Shown in pieces: positions 25,984-34,734 of a stretch of 64,000 nucleotides of DNA; the stretch's first letter is position 1, and every line of letters starts with the position of its first letter. This stretch comes from Myxosarcina sp. GA_180221_E-2-1-MAG-40_15 (GTDB taxonomy: Bacteria; Cyanobacteriota; Cyanobacteriia; Cyanobacteriales; Xenococcaceae). Under the pieces are notes generated by a model. It was not told where the DNA came from. It saw only the letters and a list, made by a program, of their open reading frames with translations, and searched no databases. The position numbers and the translations under genes were made by a program. The stretch spans positions 1-64,000 of the forward strand of contig JAIMKV010000002.1 in NCBI GenBank assembly GCA_020692205.1, read 5' to 3'.

Positions 25984-28920
25984 CTACTTCAATATTTCTA
26001 CTATTCCTGTTTGACCATTCAATCTTACCTGTTGACCATCATGAAATATTTGCATAGCATTGGCAATGTCCATAACCGCAGGTATGTTGTATTCTCTGGC
26101 GATAATTGCTCCATGAGATAGACTACCTCCCACCTCAGAAATCAAGCCTCCAGCGCGAGCCAGCAACGGCGACCAGCCAGCATCGGTATAGGGAACAACA
26201 AGAATAGTCTGACTGTCGATACTATCAGTTTGTTGCAAGCTTAATATAACTTTGATCACTCCTTCTATTTGACCAGAGCTAGCACCAATTCCTCTAAATA
26301 TAGACTGAGAGTCAATAATTACAGGAGCTTTCCAAACCGAAGGATCGGGTTTGCCGTAGACTAATCTCGGCACAGGAGTTAATTTTTGAGCTGTTTGCCA
26401 TTGTTGCTGCCTAGTTTTGATCAGTTGAGGCAGCTTTTGACTCAAGCTACTATCAGTATTTTCAACTACAGCAACTATTTCCTCTAACTTGAGGAGAAAT
26501 ATATCTTCTACATTATGGATTAAGCCACGCTCTAGCCATTGCTGTTCTAATGCCACAATAGTCCAACGTAAATTTGCCAGCAGTTTGTTATAGATTTCTC
26601 CCACTTGACCTTTGAGGTTCAGTCGTTTTTGGACTAGCTTGGCTTTCCATGATTGAGGCGGGATTTTGGCAGATGATTGAGCTATTTTTGCACTATGAGC
26701 ATCAAAATAAAACCGAGTAAACATTTGTCTGGGAATGCCTGGCTTATCTCGCCAGCGAGGAACGGAAATATCGGTTGCTACTTCACTAAGATAGCCATAT
26801 TGATCCAGCCAAAGATTAAATCGCTCCATAACTCCTGAACCTTCGGCATTTTCAGCGATATGAGCAAATAGAGAAGCACTAGAATCTAGAGTAATTTGTT
26901 CGGTAGCTAATAGTTTATGAGTTTCTGATGCTACCTTAGCCAAAGAACTAGCGGCAGTGACCTCTGGTATTTGACTATGATCTAACTCAGTTTCGGCTAC
27001 TTTGAGTACTCCTTGACGAATTGCCAAGCTCAAAGGAGCCAGAATATTATAATAGGTCGCTTTGTGAAGTAACTCTAAGATAGTGTTGATTCGGTCAATT
27101 ATTTCCGTTGGAGATAATTCGGTAACCGCTTGTGCTTCGATCTCGGCGAGAATTGGGGTAAAAAATTTGGCGAGATCGCGTTCAAAATGATTGATTAAGT
27201 TCCATTCTCGTTTAAACAGTCGCCATAGTCCAGGCAAGTTTTTGAGCGTAGACCAAAGCGGCGGCTTGGTAAATTCCGCACCTCTAGTTAAAAATTCTAG
27301 GCTTTCTGGGGGTAAACCCATACGACGGAAGATCTTACTCAACAGAGTAACGTTAAAATAGGCACTGGCAAAGTGCAGCGTCGCAGTTTGCTCGAAGTTT
27401 AAGTCTTTAGCGCGATCGCCTAGTACAATAGTAAACACCTTACCCCAAACGCCACAGGTTAGAGGTTGATTAATCGACCAGGTAAGAGGGCGGATTTTGC
27501 CAGGAATAACTTCGGCTGCAATTCGTCTAGTCCAAATCGGCTGTAAGTTGGTAATGGGACGTACCTGCAACAACCAGAGTTTCTCGCCGTCATAAGTCCA
27601 TTCAATATCCTGAGGTATTCCTTCAAATAAGTCTTCCATTTCCCTAGCTATAAGTGCCGCCGATTCGATGATCTCTGCGGGAATGGCTATGGCATCTTCA
27701 CCACGAACATTTTCTCGAGTAACGGTAATGGGAATATTATCTTCTCGATCCGATAAATCAGCTTCGGGGATAGCAACACGATATCTTTGAGGCGTAAATC
27801 TACCTGAGACAATTTTAGTGGCTTTACCTGGTAAGGCTTCTACAGCTACGGTATCGTTGAGCTGATCTACAGGATCGCGACTAAAAGCAACCCCGCTATA
27901 GATGCCCTCAATCTGCCGTTGAATGAGAATTGCCATCGATGCTTCGACTTGGCGATTTTGGCGACGATACTGTACAGCATTGCTTTGAAGATAAGAGGCT
28001 TGACACTCAACAATCGCTGACTGCAATTTTTCCTTACTGGTAACGTTCAAAATACTAATATATTGCCCCGCAGCCGAAGCAGATTGGGAATCTTCCCCGA
28101 TGGCAGAAGAACGAACAATTAAAGGAGATTCAACAGAGGGTTCGAGGATAGTCACTAAAGCTTTAAGATCGTCTCCAGGGCGCAACACCCATCCTTGCGC
28201 CACGGCATATCCCCGCCGTTTTAGCAGGGCAAGATTAGCTGCTTTTGAACCGACTTGACTAGGGTTTAATTTGCTATCTAAAGTAATAATATTTTTATCT
28301 CCCTGAAAAAAGCGAAACATTTTGCTATTGCTGGATTGAGCTGAATTGGCAGCCAAATCCAAATCATCTGGTATATTTTGATAGATCCAGGCTAGTAAAC
28401 TGGCTAATGCAAAGGTCGCAACTGCATATTCTGGTTGATTGGGATGACGTAAGCCAATAATCACTACGAGTAAAATCAAGGCGCCATATTTACCTAAGTT
28501 GCGATCGCGAATAATTGTAAAACTAATTAAGCTAATTAACCATACTAGCCCAGCTGCGATCGCATCATGAGCTACGATCCCCCACACAGCGTTAGTTGTT
28601 CCCGCACCTTTGCCAATCCAATAACGCCCCATCACTAAAGCAATGATGGCAATGATTTCCCAAACTGAACCCGTAGTAAAAAAAGCTCTCGCTAATAGCA
28701 CCGCAATAATTCCTTTGGCTGCTTCGGAGAGTACAGCACAAACTCCTACCAGTTTACCGCCATGATAAAAAGCTGCTGATACTGAGATATTGCCAGTTCC
28801 TAGCTTGCTAAGCTGACGACCAGTAATAGTATAGGTGATCCAGTCTATTAAAGGAATTCCGCCCAATAAAGGACAGAGCGTAAAAACGGTTAGCGAACCC
28901 CAGATTGGTGTCAGGTTCAT
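25984..28920 (-). CDS. Fusion of a PlsY-like membrane domain with a PEP-synthase-like phosphotransferase
   Basis: A 978-residue fusion. Residues about 1-190 are membrane helices resembling the acyl-phosphate glycerol-3-phosphate acyltransferase PlsY: KLGTGNISVSAAFYHGGK stands for motif 1, and GKGAGTTNAVW for the glycine-rich motif. The usual GH-F-P motif is not seen, so acyltransferase activity is doubtful. Residues about 225-480 match the ATP-grasp domain of PEP synthase (SKAANLALLKRRGY, VRSSAIGEDS, DIEWTYDGEKLWLLQVRPI). A middle domain follows (about 485-880). Residues about 880-978 are the swivelling phosphohistidine domain, with H936 in GGSLSHGAIIARE. The middle part resembles that of rifampicin phosphotransferase and PigC-type enzymes more than the PEP-synthase barrel, so the phosphorylated substrate is unknown. 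It heads a two-gene - strand unit with the CNNM gene. Confidence 0.8.
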   Translation of the reverse strand: MNLTPIWGSLTVFTLCPLLGGIPLIDWITYTITGRQLSKLGTGNISVSAAFYHGGKLVGVCAVLSEAAKGIIAVLLARAFFTTGSVWEIIAIIALVMGRYWIGKGAGTTNAVWGIVAHDAIAAGLVWLISLISFTIIRDRNLGKYGALILLVVIIGLRHPNQPEYAVATFALASLLAWIYQNIPDDLDLAANSAQSSNSKMFRFFQGDKNIITLDSKLNPSQVGSKAANLALLKRRGYAVAQGWVLRPGDDLKALVTILEPSVESPLIVRSSAIGEDSQSASAAGQYISILNVTSKEKLQSAIVECQASYLQSNAVQYRRQNRQVEASMAILIQRQIEGIYSGVAFSRDPVDQLNDTVAVEALPGKATKIVSGRFTPQRYRVAIPEADLSDREDNIPITVTRENVRGEDAIAIPAEIIESAALIAREMEDLFEGIPQDIEWTYDGEKLWLLQVRPITNLQPIWTRRIAAEVIPGKIRPLTWSINQPLTCGVWGKVFTIVLGDRAKDLNFEQTATLHFASAYFNVTLLSKIFRRMGLPPESLEFLTRGAEFTKPPLWSTLKNLPGLWRLFKREWNLINHFERDLAKFFTPILAEIEAQAVTELSPTEIIDRINTILELLHKATYYNILAPLSLAIRQGVLKVAETELDHSQIPEVTAASSLAKVASETHKLLATEQITLDSSASLFAHIAENAEGSGVMERFNLWLDQYGYLSEVATDISVPRWRDKPGIPRQMFTRFYFDAHSAKIAQSSAKIPPQSWKAKLVQKRLNLKGQVGEIYNKLLANLRWTIVALEQQWLERGLIHNVEDIFLLKLEEIVAVVENTDSSLSQKLPQLIKTRQQQWQTAQKLTPVPRLVYGKPDPSVWKAPVIIDSQSIFRGIGASSGQIEGVIKVILSLQQTDSIDSQTILVVPYTDAGWSPLLARAGGLISEVGGSLSHGAIIAREYNIPAVMDIANAMQIFHDGQQVRLNGQTGIVEILK

Positions 28921-29102
28921 GGTCGATCTATAATCATCGAATAAAGATGCTTGTCTAAATTTATCAGGTTGATGATTGTACTGACCTATTGTATCTATAT
29001 TTAAATAATCAGAGTTATTAAAAAACCTTCAATCAACACCACCAACAGATAACTCCATCTGTGTTCATTTGCGTTCATCTATGGACCGTATTACTGATTA
29101 AA

Positions 29103-29708
29103 ATGCAAGCATACTTAACAGCAACCAAAATCATCGACTGGCAAAATGCCAATATCCTGCAACTATCTCAACAGCTAGCAACCTCAAACGTAAACACTAC
29201 CGTTAAAGCTTGTTTTGAATGGGTGAGGGATAACATTTACCACAGTAGCGATTTTCAAATGAATCCAGTTACCTGTCGCGCCTCAGAAGTATTACAACAC
29301 AAAACTGGCTATTGCTTTGCTAAAAGTCATTTACTCGCTGCTTTGCTGCGGGCTAATTCTATTCCTACTGGCTTTTGTTGCCAAAGGTTAAGCGTTTTTG
29401 ATCATGGTGCGCCCTATTCTCTTCATGGATTTAATGCAGTGTATCTTGCCGAACATGGCTGGTATCGACTGGATGCAAGAGGAAATAAGCCAGGAGTTGA
29501 TGCTCAATTTAATCCACCACAAGAACAACTAGCCTATGGCATTAACTTCCCTGAAGAAATTGATTGCCAACATATCTTTGCCAAACCTCTCCCCGAAGTA
29601 GTTGAATCGCTGCAATCTTGTACTACCTGGGATGAAGCGTTGCACAATTTACCCGATCTCGAACGAAAAGATCTAGCTGCATATGAAGAGAAAAGACAGA
29701 TAAAATAA
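29103..29708 (+). CDS. Transglutaminase-like cysteine peptidase-fold protein
   Basis: A 201-residue soluble protein with a transglutaminase-like fold. A full catalytic triad is present: C71 in GYCFAKS, H108 in LHGFNAV and D124 in LDARG. Such bacterial proteins are peptidases or amide-forming enzymes, and the substrate here is unknown. The frame is open from 29061, but the first 14 codons are unlike the family. The ATG at 29103 precedes QAYLTATKIIDW and is preferred. It is divergent from the PEP-synthase-like gene and converges on the NYN-domain gene 15 bases away. Confidence 0.85.
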   Translation: MQAYLTATKIIDWQNANILQLSQQLATSNVNTTVKACFEWVRDNIYHSSDFQMNPVTCRASEVLQHKTGYCFAKSHLLAALLRANSIPTGFCCQRLSVFDHGAPYSLHGFNAVYLAEHGWYRLDARGNKPGVDAQFNPPQEQLAYGINFPEEIDCQHIFAKPLPEVVESLQSCTTWDEALHNLPDLERKDLAAYEEKRQIK

Positions 29709-29723
29709 TGTAATATTGCACAT

Positions 29724-30464
29724 TTATTTTGGCAACTTTTTTAGGGATAAATAATGTGTATTGTTTTGAAGTTCAATATTAATCTTGTTAGAGCAGCTTT
29801 TCTTAATAAAACCCAACGTAGACTTAGATAATTTATGCTCTTTTAAAGCTTCAGATATAGTTTTTTGATGCCTAACTTTAAATTCTTGAGATAACTGTGA
29901 TAAAGTCACCTTTTGCTGAGATTTCTGGGTAAGCTCAACTAAAGTTAGCTCTATTTTAGTTTGAATTTCCTGCTCGATATTTGGCGTTTGAGTATGATTG
30001 GGGACTTTGGTAATTATCGAGTTGCGATCGCTAATAAAATCATCAACATAAATATTTCCTGCCTGCTGATAAACTTTGTAAGTATTGCAGCCTTGCCTTT
30101 GTAGAGTTTGGTGTAAATAGTTAAATATAGCATCGTGAGAAACAACGACTACTTCTTTTACCTGGGGATAATTAAGTTGTAAAGCAGCACCTAAAGTTAA
30201 AATTTGGGCATCAGCAGCATTTTGCTCTTTTGGCACATGGATTAATTGATATCCTTGCTGATGCAAATATTTGTCCAGTTTAGAAATGCTACTATTTTGC
30301 CAATTTGCTACTGCAAACTTGATGGTAATATCATATTTGCAGTACGGCTTTAAACATTTTGCCAGGTCTAATTTTAAAGGGAAATTCTCTACATCTAATA
30401 AAATTGCTCCCGTGCTAGATATATTTTGGGGTAATAAATACTGAGGTGAATTTGGCAAATTCAT
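29724..30464 (-). CDS. NYN/PIN-like nuclease-fold domain protein
   Basis: A 246-residue protein from the ATG at 30464; a TTG at 30479 is also possible. The first 140 residues match the NYN (LabA/Limkain-type) domain: ILLDVENFPLKLDL with the first acidic residue, KEQNAADAQILTLGAAL with the middle aspartate, and EVVVVSHDAIFNYL with the third. These acidic residues form a metal site in PIN-type RNases. The second half, with TLVELTQKSQQKVTLSQLSQEF, resembles an OST-HTH/LOTUS-type RNA-binding module. The combination suggests an RNA-processing role, which is an inference. Cyanobacterial LabA relatives affect clock output, but this protein is not close enough to name. Confidence 0.75.
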   Translation of the reverse strand: MNLPNSPQYLLPQNISSTGAILLDVENFPLKLDLAKCLKPYCKYDITIKFAVANWQNSSISKLDKYLHQQGYQLIHVPKEQNAADAQILTLGAALQLNYPQVKEVVVVSHDAIFNYLHQTLQRQGCNTYKVYQQAGNIYVDDFISDRNSIITKVPNHTQTPNIEQEIQTKIELTLVELTQKSQQKVTLSQLSQEFKVRHQKTISEALKEHKLSKSTLGFIKKSCSNKINIELQNNTHYLSLKKLPK

Positions 30465-30617
30465 TTTTTTAGGCAGCAAAACAAAACAAGATTCTAAGCT
30501 AATTAATTAAGCTTTAGCCGTGATTTGCTGACTCTTGGAAGAGTGATCGAACTAGAGTTGTCGATGATGAATTTAAAAAGCTCTCTAGCCATTCAGAAAA
30601 CTTATTAATTAACTTCT

Positions 30618-30645
30618 GTAGGGGCGAATGGCCATTCGCCCCTAC
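30618..30645. repeat. 28-bp perfect palindrome
   Basis: The half-site GTAGGGGCGAATGG is followed directly by its exact reverse complement, with no spacer. It lies 17 bases beyond the end of hflX in a gap between two - strand genes. Similar GC-rich palindromes recur in cyanobacterial genomes. It could act as a transcript hairpin. Confidence 0.7.
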
Positions 30646-30662
30646 TTGTGACTTTTGACTTA

Positions 30663-32204
30663 TTACCCTCCTACACCCGCAAAATCAACCAGTAAAGATA
30701 ACTTTAGACGGAGGGTTTCTAGTCCTAGGCGATCGCCAGCAGAGATAAACAAAGCTAGGGGAAATTCGTCTTTAGCTTGAGTTAAAGTATCGCTGCTAAC
30801 TTGATCTAGTTTATTGAAAACTAGTAATATAGGGCCAGGCGCGATCGGCATTTCGCCTAAAATTTCCATCACCGAACGAATCTGGTTTGACCAGGTAGGA
30901 TGAGATAGATCTACCACGTGAATTAAGGCATCTGCTTCGGTAACTTCTTCTAAAGTGGCACGAAAAGCGTCTACTAGAGGTGGTGGTAGCTGTTGAATAA
31001 AGCCTACCGTATCAGTTAACAGAATATTTCTGGGTTCACCCGTATCTGCATCGGGTATAGATAAGCGGCGGGTAGTGGGATCTAAGGTAGCAAATAGCTG
31101 ATCGGCTACGTATACTTCGGAATTAGTTAAAGCATTGATTAAAGTTGATTTTCCCGCATTAGTATAACCAACGATCGCCACACTGGGAACATCTTGTTTT
31201 TGGCGTTGTTTCCGCATCCTAGAACGATGTGCCTGTAATTCGTTGACTTCTCCCTGCAAACGGGCAATACGCTTTTGAATACTCCGTCTTTCGGTTTCTA
31301 ACTTAGTTTCACCAGGGCCTCTTGTCCCAATACCGCCACCAAGACGAGACATCGCCTGTCCTCTACCCACCAAACGAGGCAGCATATATTCTAACTGCGC
31401 TAATTCTACCTGGAGTTTACCAGCGCGGGATTGAGCGCGTTGGGCAAAAATATCCAGAATAATTTCGGTGCGATCAACTACCCGTACCCCAAACTGACTT
31501 TCTAAGTTGCGAATTTGGGCAGGGGAAAGCGAGCGATCAAAGGCTACCAGGTTCGCACCCAAAGTTTGTACCCGCAGGGCAATTTCCTGCACCTTACCTT
31601 CACCAACTAAGGTTTGAGGATGAGGGCGCGATCGCTTTTGGCGGATCGTTTCTAGTACTTCTCCGCCTGCGGTGTCGACCAATCCCACCAGCTCATTTAA
31701 GCGGTCTTCAAATTCTTGTTCTTCGGTATTATCGACTCTCAAGCCAACTAAAATAACGCGATCGTGTTCAGCATCTACCTGTTGGGCAACATATTCCCGT
31801 TCAAACTCCGCTTCTAGGCTTTCAACTAGATCTAGAAAATCCTGCCTACTCAGGGCATCTAAAGACATCGGCGCAGATACCGACCAATACTCCTGTTCTG
31901 CTAAAGTTGTTTCAGTTTGAGGTAATAAATGAGCCAGATAAGTATCTTGAACATAGCCTGTGGCACCGCCACCTCGTTTAAATTTGCCTGTCCCACTCAG
32001 GGTAATGAGAGCGAGAGCATCTAATCTTTGGCGCACCATCGCAGTTAAGCTCGATTCTTTTGGAGGTTCAGCTTTTAACTTAGTGGCAATACAGCGAATT
32101 CCTGAAAGGCGTTTAGCACCGTAGCGAGGTAGTTCTAAAGGCGGAATTTGAGTCTGACGAGCATTTCCCACCCCCACTCTAATTACCTGCCCTCGACGGT
32201 TCAA
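30663..32204 (-). CDS. hflX: Ribosome-associated GTPase HflX
   Basis: HflX is a GTPase that splits or rescues stalled ribosomes. The frame from the TTG at 32204 encodes 513 residues. The N-terminal domain with a glycine-rich SRLGGGIGTRGPGETKLE segment is followed by a coiled stretch and the G domain: G1 GYTNAGKST, G2 around DPTTRRL, G3 DTVGFIQQLP and G4 NKLD. The homology does not stop at 32204: codons continue in frame to 32375 with family-typical sequence beginning IDTIYGQYKGLKPSQLKQL, giving about 570 residues, the usual cyanobacterial length. No ATG, GTG or TTG exists in that extension. The coordinates given are the largest frame with an ordinary start. The gene is divergent from dnaE-C. 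Confidence 0.92.
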   Translation of the reverse strand: MNRRGQVIRVGVGNARQTQIPPLELPRYGAKRLSGIRCIATKLKAEPPKESSLTAMVRQRLDALALITLSGTGKFKRGGGATGYVQDTYLAHLLPQTETTLAEQEYWSVSAPMSLDALSRQDFLDLVESLEAEFEREYVAQQVDAEHDRVILVGLRVDNTEEQEFEDRLNELVGLVDTAGGEVLETIRQKRSRPHPQTLVGEGKVQEIALRVQTLGANLVAFDRSLSPAQIRNLESQFGVRVVDRTEIILDIFAQRAQSRAGKLQVELAQLEYMLPRLVGRGQAMSRLGGGIGTRGPGETKLETERRSIQKRIARLQGEVNELQAHRSRMRKQRQKQDVPSVAIVGYTNAGKSTLINALTNSEVYVADQLFATLDPTTRRLSIPDADTGEPRNILLTDTVGFIQQLPPPLVDAFRATLEEVTEADALIHVVDLSHPTWSNQIRSVMEILGEMPIAPGPILLVFNKLDQVSSDTLTQAKDEFPLALFISAGDRLGLETLRLKLSLLVDFAGVGG

Positions 32205-32375
32205 ATAAGCGCAGACAGGTTGATTAATGTCAGTGCTAATCGCAGCTAGTCTTTGGGCAAACTCTGACGTAACAATGATGTCTCCAGGAAGTTTCTGATG
32301 ATAAAGTTTTTTGAGCTGCTTGAGCTGACTTGGTTTTAATCCTTTATATTGACCGTATATGGTGTCGATAGGCGT
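32205..32375 (-). other. hflX: Coding extension of HflX without an ordinary start codon
   Basis: In frame with hflX and open back to a TGA at 32378-32376 on the - strand. It encodes about 57 residues, including IYGQYKGLKPSQLKQLKKLY and DIINTD-like family sequence up to QPVCAYLNRRGQ. Candidate starts are ACG (32375) and ATC (32369); the latter has GAGG about 7 bases upstream. A TTG at 32204 would lose this conserved part. Either a rare start is used, or a base change has removed the ATG. Confidence 0.7.
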
Positions 32376-32498
32376 GCCTCAAATTTAATCAAAGTGTTTA
32401 GAAGATAATGTGATTTTAGCGATTTTACGTCTTTTTCGACTCAACAAATTAACAGTGAGTCACAACTTGTAACCTATTTAGATTCCTTTGCATTAGTC

Positions 32499-32606
32499 AT
32501 GGTAAAAATTGTCAGTCGTCAATTACTAGGTAAACAAGCTGTATATGATATTGGCTTAGCCCAGGATCATAATTTTTTGTTGGCTAACGGTATGGTGGCA
32601 TCTAAC
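32499..32606 (+). other. C-terminal fragment of the DnaE split intein
   Basis: The first 36 residues of the dnaE-C product are a DnaE split-intein C-fragment: [20 protein letters not shown] followed by [16 protein letters not shown]. It has the HNF block and the C-terminal Asn, then the extein Cys-Phe-Asn. The fragment joins with an N-fragment encoded elsewhere to splice the two DnaE halves together. Length and motifs match the known Ssp and Npu DnaE C-inteins. Confidence 0.96.
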
Positions 32607-33845
32607 TGTTTTAATAAGTCGCATTCTACTGCTTATGCTTATGTAACTTATCAAACTGCATATCTCAAGGCTAATTATCCTGTTGAATATATGTCCGCCT
32701 TGCTCACTGCTAGCAGCGGCATTCAGGACAAAGTTGATCGCTATCGGGAAAATGCTCAAAAAATGGGCATAGTCATCTTGCCTCCTGATGTCAACCGTTC
32801 CGTTGAAGACTTTTTACCCTTAGACGACAACCATATTCTGTTTGGTTTATCAGCGGTTAAAAACCTGGGGCAGGGCGCAATTGAAAATATTCTCAGTGCC
32901 AGAGATACTGATGGTGAATTCAAATCTCTAGCAGATTTTTGTGAACGGGTAGAATTACGCACCGTTAACCGTAGAGCTTTGGAAACTTTGATTTATTGTG
33001 GTGCTTTTGACTTAATACAGTCCAACCGCAGACAGTTAATCAACGACATTGATGTGATTATCCCTTGGGCACAACAACGCAGCAAAGAGAAAGCCAGTGG
33101 TCAACTTAATTTATTTGACATGATGGGCGGTATGGCAGAGCAAGAGGAGTCTCAGGATCTTTTTGAACAAGCACCTAATACTCCTGCTGTAGCAGATTAT
33201 CCTCTCCCAGAAAAACTGCGCTTAGAAAAGGAATACATTGGTTTTTACATCAGCGATCATCCCCTCAAATCGATTCATCAAGCAGCACAAATCTTATCCC
33301 CAATTAACTTAAGTACTTTATCTGAACAAAAAGCCAGACAGAAAATTAGTGCGGTAGTAATGTTAAATTCAGTCAGGAAAATTATTACCAAAAAAGGTGA
33401 TCCGATGGCTTTTGTGCAGATGGAAGACATTACAGGAGAAGCGGAGGGAACAATTTTTCCTAGCACCTATCAAAAATTAGAATTACTATTACAAGAAGGC
33501 AAGCAATTGATTGTTTGGGGGCAGGCGCAACAGCGAAATGAAAAATATCAGCTAATTATTGATGATGCTGAAGCGATAGAACAGGTAAAAATGCTGATGT
33601 TAGAAATTACCCTAGAACAGGCTTTAAATCAGGTAAAAAGTAATTATTTAAAAAGAATTTTGGAACAGCAGTCTGTTGAACAGAATAAATTTAAAATTCC
33701 CGTAATTGCAGCTATTGGTCAAGGAGAGCAAAGACAATTTATTCGCTTTGGACAAAAATTTTGGGTGCAGAATGAAATAGAAGCGATCGCTTCTTTAAAA
33801 GAGGCAGGATTTGTGGCTCACTGTGAATCATTACTACCTCAATAA
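32499..33845 (+). CDS. dnaE: DNA polymerase III alpha subunit, C-terminal half (split, intein-processed)
   Basis: The product has 448 residues: a 36-residue intein C-fragment and about 412 residues of DnaE. The extein begins [20 protein letters not shown], which is the polymerase domain after the conserved splice point. It continues through the helix-hairpin-helix region ([20 protein letters not shown]-like) and an OB fold ([29 protein letters not shown] in parts) to the C-terminus. The N-terminal half with the catalytic aspartates must be encoded elsewhere. Cyanobacteria split dnaE in this way, and protein trans-splicing gives the full replicase subunit. The ATG at 32499 is the intein start. 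Divergent from hflX. Confidence 0.96.
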   Translation: MVKIVSRQLLGKQAVYDIGLAQDHNFLLANGMVASNCFNKSHSTAYAYVTYQTAYLKANYPVEYMSALLTASSGIQDKVDRYRENAQKMGIVILPPDVNRSVEDFLPLDDNHILFGLSAVKNLGQGAIENILSARDTDGEFKSLADFCERVELRTVNRRALETLIYCGAFDLIQSNRRQLINDIDVIIPWAQQRSKEKASGQLNLFDMMGGMAEQEESQDLFEQAPNTPAVADYPLPEKLRLEKEYIGFYISDHPLKSIHQAAQILSPINLSTLSEQKARQKISAVVMLNSVRKIITKKGDPMAFVQMEDITGEAEGTIFPSTYQKLELLLQEGKQLIVWGQAQQRNEKYQLIIDDAEAIEQVKMLMLEITLEQALNQVKSNYLKRILEQQSVEQNKFKIPVIAAIGQGEQRQFIRFGQKFWVQNEIEAIASLKEAGFVAHCESLLPQ

Positions 33846-33968
33846 TATTACTAAAAATAACTATTCCATAATTTTACTGATGACAATTAGTCACAAAAAT
33901 GGTTCAATTCAGAGACATTCAATAACATTGCCGATCTGTTTTTTTAGATTAGAATAAAGTAGGTTAGA

Positions 33969-34002
33969 GAGACCCCGCCTTTGCAAGGCGAGGCTTCCTC
34001 TG
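33969..34002. repeat. GC-rich hairpin repeat
   Basis: CGCCTT and AAGGCG pair around a three-base loop within a stretch that also shares the CCCCGCCTTT motif with the repeat at 36679-36771. It may be a short relative of that family. Confidence 0.35.
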
Positions 34003-34045
34003 ACTTAGTGAATATTAACAACAATATGTTTTAGGTTCGTTTTAA

Positions 34046-34063
34046 GTGAGCGTTCACTATAAT
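34046..34063 (+). promoter_or_regulatory. Promoter -10 box next to a palindromic operator-like site
   Basis: A consensus TATAAT at 34058-34063 is directly preceded by GTGAGCGTTCAC (34046-34057), whose outer GTGA/TCAC arms are inverted repeats. The -35 region is weak. A dyad inside the spacer is a common place for a repressor or activator site. It lies about 100 bases before the FHA gene. Confidence 0.45.
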
Positions 34064-34164
34064 GAGACTGCCTGTCTGTTTCGAGAATTAATAAGTATCA
34101 AAGCTACTTGATGTAGCCGTAGTTATAGTTCAATTTCAGGTATAAACTTAGATAATCCAACCAG

Positions 34165-34734
34165 ATGGCCGATCCCAAATCTAAACTAACTTTAGTCAAT
34201 TTAAATAAGGCCGACCTACCTAAAGGGAGACATGTCTTAATTGTAGAATCGCCAGAATCAAGACGGGCTGTTTCCCTTAATTCCAATGTATTTTCTATTG
34301 GTCGTCATCCTCATAACGACCTAGTAATTAGCGATCCTCTAGCTTCTCGTCATCATGCTACTGTTGCTTGGATGAGATATACCGAGGGAGGAGATAAAGC
34401 TGACTATTCTTACTGGATTATTGATGGCAAAGGCAAAAGCAAAAGAAGTCGCAACGGCATTTCGATCAACGGTAAGAAGAAACCGCTGCACCGTTTGGTT
34501 TCAGGAGATATTATTCGTATCGGTAATGGAATAAAAATTTCCTATAGTTATATTACTTATAGTACTGATAATAGCCAGTTTTTAAATTATTGTAGCAGCG
34601 AAAGAACTGAATATAAACCTGCTTTTTCTAACAAAAAATCTTATCAAGATACGGTAGTTATTGAAGATACGATTATTAATAATAACTCACCTGAAGATAG
34701 CAGTATAGTAGAAGATACTATAGTCAAGGATTAA
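34165..34734 (+). CDS. FHA domain-containing protein
   Basis: A 189-residue protein with one forkhead-associated domain at about 35-135. The phosphothreonine-binding loops are visible: FSIGRHPHNDLVISDPLASRHHATV (two parts) with the GR and SRHH motifs, and SRNGISINGKKKPLHRLVSGDIIRIG with NG. The C-terminal 50 residues are polar and contain repeated VVIEDTI and IVEDTIV units, which include threonines that could be phosphorylated and bound. FHA proteins read Ser/Thr phosphorylation; no Ser/Thr kinase is adjacent. The next same-strand gene is a PP2C-type phosphatase. The ATG at 34165 is well placed. Confidence 0.87.
   Translation: MADPKSKLTLVNLNKADLPKGRHVLIVESPESRRAVSLNSNVFSIGRHPHNDLVISDPLASRHHATVAWMRYTEGGDKADYSYWIIDGKGKSKRSRNGISINGKKKPLHRLVSGDIIRIGNGIKISYSYITYSTDNSQFLNYCSSERTEYKPAFSNKKSYQDTVVIEDTIINNNSPEDSSIVEDTIVKD

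Larger units (their letters stand above)
33846..34164. other. Intergenic region before the FHA gene
   Basis: Contains a small hairpin repeat at 33969-34002 and a likely promoter at 34046-34063. The remainder is AT-rich and noncoding. There is no clear terminator for dnaE-C. Confidence 0.5.
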
